From: Benincasa hispida
Taxonomy: Eukaryota; Streptophyta; Magnoliopsida; Cucurbitales; Cucurbitaceae
DNA: 64,000 bases
NCBI RefSeq assembly: GCF_009727055.1
Contig: NC_052359.1
Coordinates: 58,764,375 to 58,828,374, forward strand
Reading direction: 5' to 3'
Shown: piece after piece, positions 1 through 10,926 of the stretch
Layout of the letters: each line of letters starts with the position of its first letter
Position numbering within the stretch: position 1 is the first letter of the stretch
Notes under the pieces: model-generated
Database searches by the model: none
Told to the model about the DNA's origin: nothing
What the model saw: only the letters and a program-made list of their open reading frames with translations
Position numbers and translations under genes: made by a program

Positions 1-1003
1 AATAATAATTAAAAAAAAAAAGAAAAGAAAAAGAATCTAAGCCTTACCGACACTTTCTATTGGCTGTACATAACGTCAATATTTATTTTTTTTTACCAGA
101 AGAAGGAAATTTCTTACGTTTTTCCGATCTTCGAATAAATAAATAAATAAACTAAAATGAAAAGAAAAAAAAAGTTCACATCCACTTATTTCCTTTTCCT
201 TTAAAATTTACAAGAAAAACATTTTACGCTCGACGTACATTTAGTGTACTTTAACCTTAAGCCCAAAGGATTTTTAATTCAACTTTTTGGTTTAAATTTG
301 TAGTGTGGATGATTATTCAATGGTAAACTCATTATTTTCTGGCGAAGCGCGATCTATAATTAGTGAATATGATCGTGAATGAGTGAATCAACATAGATTA
401 AAAGAATCAAATGCTCATAAATCAATCGATATGAAAGATGTTTCACTTAAACTTAGGTTCATGATGGTGTAGATTCCATCATATAAAAAGGTTTTAAAAT
501 TATGTTACAAATGACATTGTGAATATGATTACTTGTGAGAAGGTTTTATATATTTGGAGAAACAATTTTTCGAACTGACTTTAGACTCTCGACAATAGTA
601 ATTATTTGCTACATGCTAGTTTTCTTTAGTTGGACTTTGTTATGCCAAAAAAAAAAATTGGTTTAAATTTCAAGAATGTTTTGATTTATTGAAATTTATT
701 CTAATTTTATAACATAAATTTTGTTTTGATTTTAATAAAAAAAGTAAACCAAGTGTAAACTATCCTTTTTAGGTGCAGGACATCTTAAAAAATCCAAATT
801 ATTTTACCTTTAAATGCAGTAAAAAAAACGTTTCAATTGAGTGATTACCCCCCCTTTTTTTGGAAAAATATTGAGTAATTATCATTTAAAAAAGTATACA
901 ACGTCATTATTAGATTGTCAATTAAAGTTTCTTCAAATTAAAAAAATAAATAAATAAAGGGTTATATTAAATAAGTAAAGTAATAAATATAATTCTCACC
1001 CTC
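1..1003. other. AT-rich intergenic DNA
   Basis: No gene is recognisable on either strand. The stretch is A/T homopolymer-rich and every reading frame is short. I see no conserved motif. Confidence 0.6.
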
Positions 1004-1497
1004 TTGTTTTGGTCCCTGAACTTTGAATCTAGTTTTATTATGGTTCTTAAACTTAAAAAACGATCGTTTTAGTCCTTAAATTTTTAAAAAGTTTTTATTT
1101 TGATCAATACTATTGAGATTTTGTTAACTCTTTGATGAAATTGTGTCTAACATGTATTGGACAAAATAAAGATTGAGTAAAATGTCAACAATCAACGCGA
1201 TAAAGTATTGAACAACCAAAATTTCGAACTCAAAATGAATTTTGAGTTCTATAGAAAATCGTTTTATCAACTAATTCAAAATTGACACCCTATATTTTTT
1301 AGCATGAGTAACTTATTTGACAGTCTAGTCATATAAAAATATAAGTCATCTCATCATTTTATTTAATAGCTAACAAAATTTTAATAGTAGAGATCAAAGT
1401 GAGCACTTTTTTAAAGTTTAAAAATTAGAATAGATGTTTATAAAAATTTAAAGACTAAAATAGAATAAATTTCAAAGTTCATGGACCAAAATAAGAT
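1004..1497. repeat. Foldback (inverted-repeat) element, MULE/MITE-like
   Basis: The left end (ttttggtccctgaactttga) and the reverse complement of the right end (ttttggtccatgaactttga, from about 1479-1496) match almost perfectly. Imperfect complementarity continues inward for roughly 120 bp, including 'ttttagtccttaaattttt' on the left against 'ttttagtctttaaattttt'. There is no internal reading frame. Such 'tggtcc...tttagtcc' termini are common in non-autonomous plant foldback elements. The family is an inference and no TSD was resolved. Confidence 0.6.
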
Positions 1498-2340
1498 AAC
1501 ATTTATATATATATATATATATAGTAATAATATTGATATTAAGTTTTATGTATTTATTTATTTATTTTTACATAGGTTTGTGAATGGGCTAGCGTGGTTG
1601 TCAGACTGAGCCCATTACCGTTTGCTCAACGATTTTTTTATTTTAATTTTAAATAATTAAGCTAATTTTACGGTTTGTTTGCACAATGTTATGTCTATCC
1701 ATATTCATTTATGAGGAAAATTAAAAGAATATTGTCATTTTAGAAACTATTTAAGAAAATATTGTTGTTTTCAAACTATTTGTAAAAATATTGTTTTTTT
1801 TTTATAAATAAGTCGAGGGTTGAAAATTCAATCTAGATAGATCGAATTTTGAACCCTCGACCTTGCCCTTCCTAACATTATTATTGAGTCTGTTTAATTA
1901 TCATTCCGGAGACATTCCTCTATCAAAAGATTGTATTTCTAAATTTTCATAAAGTTCCCCTGGAATTTCTTCCAAAATTTGTTGAATAATTTTTACGGAT
2001 TATGTCATCTACTAAATAACGAGCTAATGAATCTCTTTTTTTTGCCACTGAACTTCTCAATCAAATTCGAGAGCGAGATAGCGAGATTTTGATAAAGAGC
2101 AAGAATATCGTACAAATTTCTTTTTTTTTTTTCCCTTTTTAATTATTACACATTCCACCTTCTTCTTTCTAATACTTTCTTTTTTTCTTTCTTTTTTTTT
2201 CATTTATAAAAACAATTTCTAAAAATATTTTATATTATTTATTTAAACTCTAAATAGAATAAATTAAAAAAAAATAACTCATAAAATAAAAAATGTAAAT
2301 TAAATATCTTATTTATATAAAAATAATTACAAAAATCAAT
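1498..2340. other. AT-rich intergenic DNA with an (AT)n microsatellite
   Basis: An (AT)n run lies at about 1504-1522. The rest is AT-rich with pyrimidine-rich stretches near 2105-2205. No gene is visible. Confidence 0.6.
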
Positions 2341-3900
2341 GTGTCCCACAAGGCAGACGTCGTCGATTTCGAGCTGGTTATCGTCATCGACTTCGAACTT
2401 GAGATTGCTCGGATTATTCTTGATGTTGCTCTGGTACCTCTGCAGGCACTTCATAATATAATATTTATTATGCTCTCCACGACCCCGACCATGTCTATAT
2501 GCACATATGAGAACGAAGGACCAGCCTTTGAGTCATAATGTCCTGAACTAAATGTTGGCATCATCATCATCGACTAACATAATCATTTTGACTACGCGTC
2601 TGCGTCATAAGGGGCAACTCTTCCCACATTATGTGCAACTTCATCAAAACTCATCATCTTCCAACAGGTCCTCTACGTCTAGGAGCTGGGGATAAACAAT
2701 AGGTATATCGTACATATAATGAATTTCCTCCATATAGCTTTGGTTGTCACTACATATAGCAAGAACCTGGTTCGGATCATTTGCAACCTCACAGAGTCTA
2801 CTGTTGTTCGATCTCTGTGAATTATAAAACAATTAGACAATATTTAAAATAAATTTAAATTAAAAAAATTAGATAATATTCATTCATTTACCAGATGACC
2901 TACAACTGCTCCCGGACGAGTGACGTAGCGCCTTGTGATATTATTATACCAATGAATATATTATGGAGTGACATCTATGTCAAACTGTTCAAGAGAAACC
3001 CCCACTGCAATAAACCTTGCACGATAGTGCCATCACACTACCAAATGTACAACTTTTTCGGACCAATCTCCAGTCCTTAGATCAATATCATGCAGTACGG
3101 GTTCAGTATTACAAGGCGATGGGACATCCTGCTGAAAACCGAATTGTCTCATCACCGAAGATGTCACTCACCAATGTGAAAACATATGAGATGACTCATC
3201 GTCCGCCATATGTTTTGACCATTTGTACAAAAATTAGGCAAAGTATGCACAATAATTTTATATGGCTCTCAAATAACCTGAAACACAAAATATTATATTA
3301 GAGAATATTAAAGACAGACACAATAAAAATGTGAATAAAATAATCAATTAGGTTTAGTGTAATGTACCTGTTCAGGTTGAAGTAGATCAAACATGTCTCT
3401 ATACTGGTTGACTACATGTGTGGCTGTTCTAGTCACACAAAATTTGTCTCTCCACCTAAATTTTTAAATTGATAATTTAGAATTTAAATTAACTAGATTA
3501 GTGATATAAAAATTAAATTGAATTAAAATAACATACCGTGAATCGTAGGCTCGTCCAGCTAACTGACCGTTATTGATATGTTATAGTTGTAGAGCCATTG
3601 TTGGAAATCGCTCCCAAGCCCATAGTTGCAAAAGTATGAGAGGCCCAGCTCTCGAATCTCAGGTTTTGTTGTTTTGCATAGTTGTCTATACAACCATACC
3701 AAGCATGCTCTACCCCACGAATACCGCCCCGCATCATGGAGGTTAGCTAACAGTGGCAGGAACATCAAGTGAACAAAATGACTTGATTTATCTGAAAACA
3801 GACTTCCACACATCATTTGTAGTATATATGCTCGCGCATATCTTAATGACGGTTTCCTCGTCTGCATCATTTGTGAGCTCATGAAATTGTGTTCCTAACC
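2341..3900 (-). pseudogene. Plant mobile domain (PMD / MAIN-like) pseudogene
   Basis: Read on the minus strand, 3882-3559 encodes the signature stretch of the plant mobile domain family (MAIN/MAIL proteins and the 'phosphatase 7 long form' relatives): LRYARAYILQ, then HFVHLMFLPLL and YSWGRACLVWLYRQLC. Downstream pieces continue the domain in order, roughly 3461-3370 (WRDKFCVTRTATHVV), 3270-2895 (frames broken; later ITRRYVTRPGAVVGHL) and 2832-2644 (acidic tail). The pieces are separated by AT-rich gaps that could be introns, but the 3270-2895 part needs frame changes and has stops. The usual N-terminal part of the domain is absent: the 51-bp tandem array begins just upstream. PMD proteins occur both as host silencing factors and as captured parts of transposons, and I cannot tell which this was. 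Confidence 0.62.
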
Positions 3901-3904
3901 ATAA

Positions 3905-4258
3905 TAAATTTATAGTATAATAATCTAATATACTCAATTTATAGTATAATATTCTAATATATTCAATTTATTGTCTAATGATTATTCAATTATATTATAA
4001 TAATCTAATATATTTAATTTGTTGTCTAATGATTATTCAATTATACTATAATAATCTAATATATTCAATTTGTTGTCTAATGGTTATTCAATTATAGTAT
4101 AATCATCTAATATATTCAATTTATTGTCTAATGATTATTCAATTATAGTATAATAATCTAATATATTCAATTTATTGTCTAATGATTATTCAATTATAGT
4201 ATAATAATCTAATATATTCAATTATGGTCTAATGATTATTCAATTATAGTATGATTAT
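3905..4258. repeat. 51-bp tandem repeat, about 7 copies
   Basis: The anchor attattcaat recurs at 3981, 4032, (4083, one change), 4134, 4185 and 4235, a spacing of 51, 51, 51, 51 and 50 bases. Each unit carries 'ataatctaatatattcaatt' then 'tgtctaatg'. Units differ by a few substitutions. The first copies (about 3905-3980) are shorter and more diverged. The array abuts the 5' side of the PMD pseudogene. Confidence 0.9.
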
Positions 4259-4317
4259 TAGCTTTTTTTTTCTCTTTTTTTATATATATTTCTATGAAAA
4301 GTTCAAATAAAGTGAAG

Positions 4318-4745
4318 ACTCTCGCTCTCTCCTAAGATCTCGCTTTCTTAGTCTCGCTTTCTCCTAAGATCTCGCTCTCTCCTAAGATCTCGCTCTCTCT
4401 ATCATTGTTGTTATTTTTCCATTAATGATTATTAGCTTTCATTTCTTCTGTAACAATCACAAACATTTTTTTTTATTATGGATCTACTACCAGAAACTCA
4501 ATGCGTAATCTTAGCATTCAATGTGTATTCCTGAATAATATCATTTTTCAATTATTCAACCATTTCATTTTACCAAGTTCAATGTTAGTCAGATTAGTCA
4601 ATATAAACTAAATCTCGCTCTCTCCAACATTATCGCTTAGAATCTCTCTCTCTCCTAAAATCTCCTTTGAATCTCGCTCTCTCTTAAAATATTGTTCAAC
4701 ATCTCGCTCTCTCCAACTATCTCGCTTTGAATTTCGCTCTCTCCT
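4318..4745. repeat. CTCGCTCTCTCC-type minisatellite, two clusters
   Basis: A degenerate unit of about 18-21 bp (tctcgctctctcctaagat and variants such as ctcgctctctccaacat) recurs at 4318-4402 and again at 4614-4745, with unrelated AT-rich sequence between. Near-identical 'atctcgctctctcc' words occur in the LTR-B copy near 22580 and, less exactly, in the copia A 5' LTR near 29870. Confidence 0.7.
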
Positions 4746-4779
4746 TAATCTGCTTCAGCCCACTTATCTCCTTAATCGC

Positions 4780-5845
4780 TTTGAATTTTCGAGATGTGTG
4801 TAACCTTCGACAACCTAATATATAAAAACTTGTTCGTAGACAAAGCTAATTCAGAATTGTCTTTCATTCCAAGACATAACTTGTATCCATGCGCTTCATA
4901 TTCGCCTGGAGTTCGCTTCCAGAAATATAGCCATCCCCACCCCCTCACGTCAATCCCACAACCCTCCGTCTAATTCGAAATGATAAAAAATACATAGGTT
5001 GTTAGAAGCAGCTTGAGTACACAGATACATATAATATACCATCTCATTACTTTATTTCCTCTATGAGGGAAAAAGAAAAGTAATAAACATGCAATCTCGA
5101 GGGTAGATGTGTGTCGAAACTTCAACTTTCGACAACCTAAGTGAGATTTACGAGATTTCCCTTGTCGAGGGTTGAAGTTTCAACCTATGTATTATTTCCA
5201 AGTTTTTCTTTGTTCGTCGAGTTCTCAACGATCGACCTCTAACCTCGAACTTCCAAAACAACAATATTTCAAAACAACAATATTTCTCTAATAAGTTTTG
5301 AAAACAACAATATTAATATTAAAGGTCCTTCATTTATGTGGATAATTTATTTATTTAATAATTAATCTATAAATTTCAATAATAAATAAATATTTACCGT
5401 CACATTTAATTATGGAACTTCTTTAAATATAAAAAAATATTTAAAAACATTCACTTTTACAGTATTTTAAGATTTTTTTAATTATAAAATATAAATATTT
5501 TTAAAAAAATTCTATTTATAAGAATTTTCGTTTAAAATATGAACCTTTAAATTTCATTAACAATTTATCTCTAACAAGTGAAAGAAAATTTATGTAACTT
5601 TAAATTAAAATTAGGCATCATCATATCAACACAAAGATAAAGGACAAGTTGAAAACGTTGAGATGACAGGCATGATACTATAATCATTGGACTTGTAATT
5701 TATTCGAAGTTACTAGTAACAGTACTCTTCCACAATATTTGTTAAATTATAACATTCAGTTGTATTTTCACTCCATTTAATTTTTAATATGATACTCCAA
5801 AGTACTTTATAGTGAATCTGTGTACTGTTTGCATAACAAAAGACA

Positions 5846-5881
<36 letters not shown>

Positions 5882-6690
5882 AATAAATAAAATTTCACCT
5901 CCTTCTAGAATTATGAAAACATTTAAAGGATGATTCCAAATGTATGATGGGACCAATTTGATAATTCAGTTTGGAGTAAAGTTTTAATGATTTTATTCAT
6001 GAGCTTTCGAAATTTGTTCTAAAATAATTTTGAAGAAAGTTTTTGTTTTTATTTTTTTAAATTTTTTTAAAGGGGATAGAAATTGATGGTGCTAGTAAAA
6101 TTTAGAAGATATATATAACATCGTGTATATAAATTAACTTAATAGTTGAGGAACAAAATTAATTATGCAAAGGTTCTAACAATATATTTTAAGATAAAAT
6201 AAATGATAATAACGATCTTAAGATTTTATATAACTTCAAATAATATCATACACTTTTTAATTTTTACTATTAGAATCAATTGTCGCTCATTTTTCTTACA
6301 TTTAATTTTAACTAATATTATATATTTTTCTAATCTATATTTAAAATTCAAGAATATTTGTTGATACAAATTTTAAAGTTCAAACGTACAAACGAATTAC
6401 ACATACTTGAAAAAGTTTCTAAAATAAGATACAATTTGTTTAATTTAACATTGTTTTTTTTTTCTCCTTTTATGAGTTCAACCAAGGTAAAGATTAAACC
6501 TTTCATTTATGGGATTATTTGATATATTGACTTATATAATTGGGTTAAATATTATTTAACCAGTTTTTTCAAAACAAGGTTTTATTACCCTTTTTAACTT
6601 TTCATTTTTCTCTCAAATTCGATTCTCTCTCTCTTTACAAATCTTCTTCTTTCTCTAGATCATTTATTTGTAACCTGACAACGAAAATAT
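4780..6690. other. AT-rich intergenic DNA with an (AAT)n microsatellite
   Basis: An (AAT)n/(AAAT)n microsatellite lies at about 5847-5892. Short 'caacaatatt' repeats occur near 5265-5315. No coding region is recognisable. Confidence 0.6.
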
Positions 6691-6734
6691 TATCTTTTCT
6701 GTATTCTAACTCTGGAGACGGCAACAACAACAAC

Positions 6735-7021
6735 TGTCGGAACCAGCTGCCCTCCAGAAAAATAGAACTTGCAATAGAAACTTGTTATAGGGTGGGTCAC
6801 AGATCTCGCCCTAGGATAAAACAATTTAGGATATATAAAACTGTCTCGACTGAAGCTGATGGACGGTAGTGGCACATGCGTGTGAAATACCCACCATACC
6901 CTTGGGGACCAAACCCACAACTCAAGATGAGAGTATAAAAAGAAGACTTCACTTCCCAACCTAAGCAATGTGGAATACTCAAAAGCATTTTTTCTTTTTA
7001 AAACTAAAATTTTCACCAACA
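6735..7021 (-). repeat. Copia A 3' LTR, internally deleted
   Basis: Starts on the minus strand with TGTTGGTGAAAATTTTAG directly after a polypurine tract and ends near ...ccgaca. It aligns with the 710-bp 5' LTR at 29819-30528: both share 'cattgcttaggttgg', 'ttctttttatactc', 'gagttgtgggtttgg' and 'gagacagttttatata'. It lacks about 350 bp from the middle and a second block before the 3' end. Confidence 0.7.
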
Positions 7022-7185
7022 ATCCCCCACTTGAAAATTTAAAATCATAAGAAAAGCATTTTTCATCAAGCAATATCAGTATATACAACATTATGCATAA
7101 GCAAAGGTGTCTTATGACTTGAACCTTTACGTAGTATAGATGATTCGGAATATACTAGAGTAACTCATGGTTTTGAAATCTATCT
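7022..7185 (-). other. Polypurine tract and 3' tail of copia A
   Basis: On the minus strand 7033-7022 reads caagtgggggat immediately before the LTR TGTT, a typical copia polypurine tract. The tail continues to the ctaac duplication at 7186-7190 and resumes past 17290, after the inserted LTR-B. Confidence 0.7.
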
Positions 7186-7190
7186 CTAAC

Positions 7191-7710
7191 TAAAGGAACC
7201 GTGAGGTTCGAATGCGGAAGCGGGATCGTCCCAATTTTAATTTTACACAGAATTGGAAATTTACAGAACAATAATTTATGCATAGATAGTAGTTTACATC
7301 ATGTTTAAAAAAGGAAAAGGGTGAAGGTTACATATTCTTAAAGAATAGCTTCTTCACGAAATTTCTCCAAAATGGTCACGAACCTCCAATGAAAAACAAT
7401 TTAAAAAAACATAGCAAACAAAAATGTCACAACCACAAGTGAGACCTCCGTATTCTCCTTAGGATGAGAATTCAAACAAGAGTTGTGGGTTTTGCACTAC
7501 TTTTGGGAGAGGGATGAAAAACTTTTTTAGAGAAAAAGAGATTTTTCTTGGGAGAGTTCTTCATATATACATTGACATACCCTTCTATATCTTCTCCCGG
7601 GAAGAAGATGAAAACTGTAAAAACTTAACCACCACCCGTTACCCACACACAATAGATTTGAGAGAACATAGGGGAAGGAGTTATAACTCCCTCCTTAAAT
7701 TAAATTTAAA

Positions 7711-7751
<41 letters not shown>

Positions 7752-8720
7752 TAATTTACCATATATATATATATTAAATTATATGCTATATTGAATATAA
7801 CACATAGCTATAGTTTTTTTTTCTCTCATTAATACACGGTATTTTAATATAAATTACATTTATACTAAATTTAATTATATGAATCTCATTCATATAATTA
7901 GTATTTGAATCATATTCAGATATTTAATCCTCTCAAAATAAATTTTATATTATAATGTATCAAATACATTATATTAGTTATATCACATATAATTAATTTA
8001 AATTAACTATATCATATATAATTAATCTTTTAATTAATTCGAACAATTAAAATCAATCCAAAATTAATTTTCAATAACCTTGTTGAGCTACAGAGTGGGC
8101 CTTATGAACATGTAGATTAAAGCTGCAATGGTATTTAGATAATTAATTAAACTTCTTTAATTAAATTATCCAACATCTATTAAGTGTTGGTCATTCCACT
8201 AAATCCAAAATTAATTTTCAATAACCTTGTTGAGCTACCGAGGGGGCCTTATGAACCTGTAGAATGAAGCTCCAATGGTATTTAGATAATTAATTAAACT
8301 CCTTTAATTAAATGAAGTTTAATTAATTATCCAACATCTATTAAGTGTTGGTCATTCCACTAAAGACTGAAAGCTGCACTCTTCGTACTACATATATATT
8401 TTCTGTGTCCATTGGATATAACCAGTCAATGACGCAATGAACATTCGCAAATTGTTTGTAAGTACAGTTGGACTAAAATTACCGCTTTTCCCTTGTAGTT
8501 ACATCTAACTCTTTAAGTACCACTGATTTATGAACAATAAGTCATAGTCCAACTGTGACCAAACCCCTCTCGAGCCAAGAGAGGATGTGACACCACATTG
8601 TTCAAGCCCTAGAATCAGCCCTTAAGGGAGCAATTTATCTACTTACCTCTACAAATCAAAGGACCTCTTTCATAAGTAAGAGTTCATAACTCACTCAGGA
8701 TTCAAGTCATGTCACCTATG
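7191..8720 (-). repeat. LTR-B copy 1, 3' part (rest at 16832-17285)
   Basis: On the plus strand it begins taaaggaacc, which corresponds to the tgaaggaac end of other LTR-B copies with G to A in the terminal TG. The flank is ctaac at 7186-7190. It contains the family block from 'ttgagctac' through 'ggatataaccagtcaa' to 'gaatcagccctta'. It stops at ctatg (8716-8720), where a second insertion begins, and continues at 16832. An (AT)n run lies at about 7712-7748. The combined length of about 1984 bp fits the 2.0-2.1 kb of the other copies. The terminal TSD ctaac recurs at 17286-17290. Confidence 0.8.
8058..8351. repeat. 147-bp tandem duplication inside LTR-B copy 1
   Basis: The segment starting ccaaaattaattttcaataa at 8058 is repeated from 8205, a period of 147 bases. 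Both copies run through 'ccttgttgagctac' to 'ttggtcattccactaaa'. The second carries an extra short direct repeat of its ttaattaaa segment. Confidence 0.8.
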
Positions 8721-9175
8721 TGAAGGAACAATGAAGTTCTGAGCAGAAGTAGGGTCATTCCCAATTTTATTTTTCACAAAATCAAAATTTTACGGAATAA
8801 AAAAAATTGCATTAAAAAAAATTACAGCATGCTGATTGATGAGGAGTTAGGGAAAAGAATATCTTACATTTGAAGCCAAAAGGTCTTCACGAATTCCCTC
8901 GATCTGAATCACGAACTCTTCGATCTGGATCTTGGTCTCCAAAATCCGAAATCCCAAATGGCCACCACCACGAATGTTGCCTCTCTATTCTTTGGGATGA
9001 GAATTATAGGAGTTTAGTGGGCTCTGTCACTTTTGGAGAGGGAAAGGAAGAGAAGATATGAGAGATTTTGGGAGAAATTTTTTGCAGAGATTTTTCTTTA
9101 TCCCCTCACACACAGAGAGCTTTGTGAAGAAGAACGAACTCCCAGAAGACGACCACTCTCCCACTCACTACATGA
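8721..9175 (-). repeat. LTR-B fragment, 3' end
   Basis: Begins tgaaggaacaatgaagttctgagcag on the plus strand, matching the terminus of the other LTR-B copies, and runs through the conserved 'gggatgagaattatagg...gggctctg' block. It breaks off near 9175, where LTR-C similarity starts. Confidence 0.65.
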
Positions 9176-10926
9176 GGAATAAATTAGGATCTAAAGTACT
9201 CTAATTCCATCAATTTTAGTATAGAAACATGCATGTTCATAACAAGAAAAATAGGGTTTTGAAGATATACCTTTGAAGAACTCTTCAATTTTCAAATCTA
9301 GCTTGAATCTTCACTCCAAATGTTTGTAGACCACCATTTGATCTTCCCTACTATTCTCTAGGACCTTAGATTGGGTGGTGGAATGCAAAATGAAGTTGAA
9401 TCAAAGAGAATTGGAGAGGATTTCTTGTTTTGGTATTCAAGTGTAGAAGAACTCTCCTTCAACCCAAAAACAGGAAAATCAACCTTGCATGTCATCTAAT
9501 GCATGAATAAATGACACCAAAACAACTTAATTATAGCGGGAACTTTGTGTCGAAAGTGGGAAAAACCCACTATGTTTTAAAATTGATTTAAAATCATTTT
9601 TTATTTGATTTTTCAATAAAATTCTATTAAATCAATTTGTTAATGTTTAATTTAATTTTCAAAAAATCAAATTAAAACAAAAAAAATTGATTTATACATT
9701 TCAATTTTCATAAAATTCAAATTTTCAATTGCAAACATAATTAATTCAAACAATTAATTTTACATAAAATTTATTTAAATAATTAATTATACAATTTAAT
9801 TAATTGAATATAAATTATTAAATTAATTAAACACCAATTTCTCAACCATGAATCCTTATTCAAGTAACTAATATTTAAATTTATCAAATTCTCCAATTTC
9901 GTTTAATTCGTTAATTAAACGTATAATTATATCGTATATAATTATTGAATCCTTTAATTCAAATTTAAACATTTTAAATTCTCTCATCACGCTATTCTAA
10001 GGTCTAATTAGCTAGTAGAGAAATCTAATGGACCTACAGATCATGGGCTTTCAACGATTCGAGATTAATTAGATAAACTCTTTAAATGGAATTGATCAAT
10101 ATTCGTTAATTATTGGGTCAGTTCACTAAAGCCCAGTAGTTGCACTCCCCTTATCGTAGTTATATTTTTGTCCACTTGATATAATCATAATCATTGAGTA
10201 AACCCTTCACAGGTTATTTGTAATAACGGTTGGGTCAAAAGTTGTTTTACCCTCGAGATTACATCTTGTTCCTTAAGTCCCATTGATACTCTAACAAACA
10301 ATTGGTTTGTGATACAATCACAAAACTGAGTCCCTCTTAGGCCAATGAGAGGGCGAGGTCCCTTTTTCAAGACCCAGAGTCAACACTTAAGGAAACAACC
10401 TCTCTACTATCCCTAAAACTGGGTAGGAGCGAATTCCGTCTTGTACCCTATGTCCCCAACTATCTACCTGTTCTTACCCTTGAAATTGGAGGTTTATTGA
10501 GTCGGCGCTGTTAAGCCAACCCTCACCTATGTTAATGTAGGGATAATCCCGAAAAAATAGGAGTTTATAGTTAGCTCAGGATTAAGATCAAGTTACCTAG
10601 GTCATCACTTTGAAATAGTCAGTCTTAAACAGTAAACAACGTTATAAAGTAAGAGTGACTTTATCTCTTGGTCTGGTCTTATACAAACTATTTACATAAA
10701 ATGTCTTTACTTGCATGTCTCCACATGAACGATTCAGGATCACATCGTTTGTACTAAATACAAAGTGGGCCGCATCCAACAGTATTTCTAGAATAAGATA
10801 TCCGACCTTATCTGTAAGCCCTTATCCCTTTTTCTCTTGTTTATGCTTAGCATCAACCTAGATAAGTGAGCTTATGTACCTAAATGAATAACTGATTGTA
10901 TGACCTAAGAAAGTTCTAATTCTAAG
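9176..10926 (-). repeat. LTR-C copy 2, truncated
   Basis: Aligns along its length with the complete LTR-C at 19985-21904. Shared landmarks are 'tagaccaccatttgat'/'taaaccaccttaaggc', 'cctacagatcatg', 'gttgcactccc', 'accctcgatattacat'-type text, 'tcaacacttaaggaaacaac' and 'gtgggccgcatcc'. It lacks both exact termini. The right end is cut where the gypsy LTR starts. Confidence 0.65.

Noticed and set aside
6690..7091. 133-codon minus-strand frame
   Set aside because: It lies in the copia A 3' LTR and polypurine region; no protein family is recognisable and the same sequence recurs in the 5' LTR.
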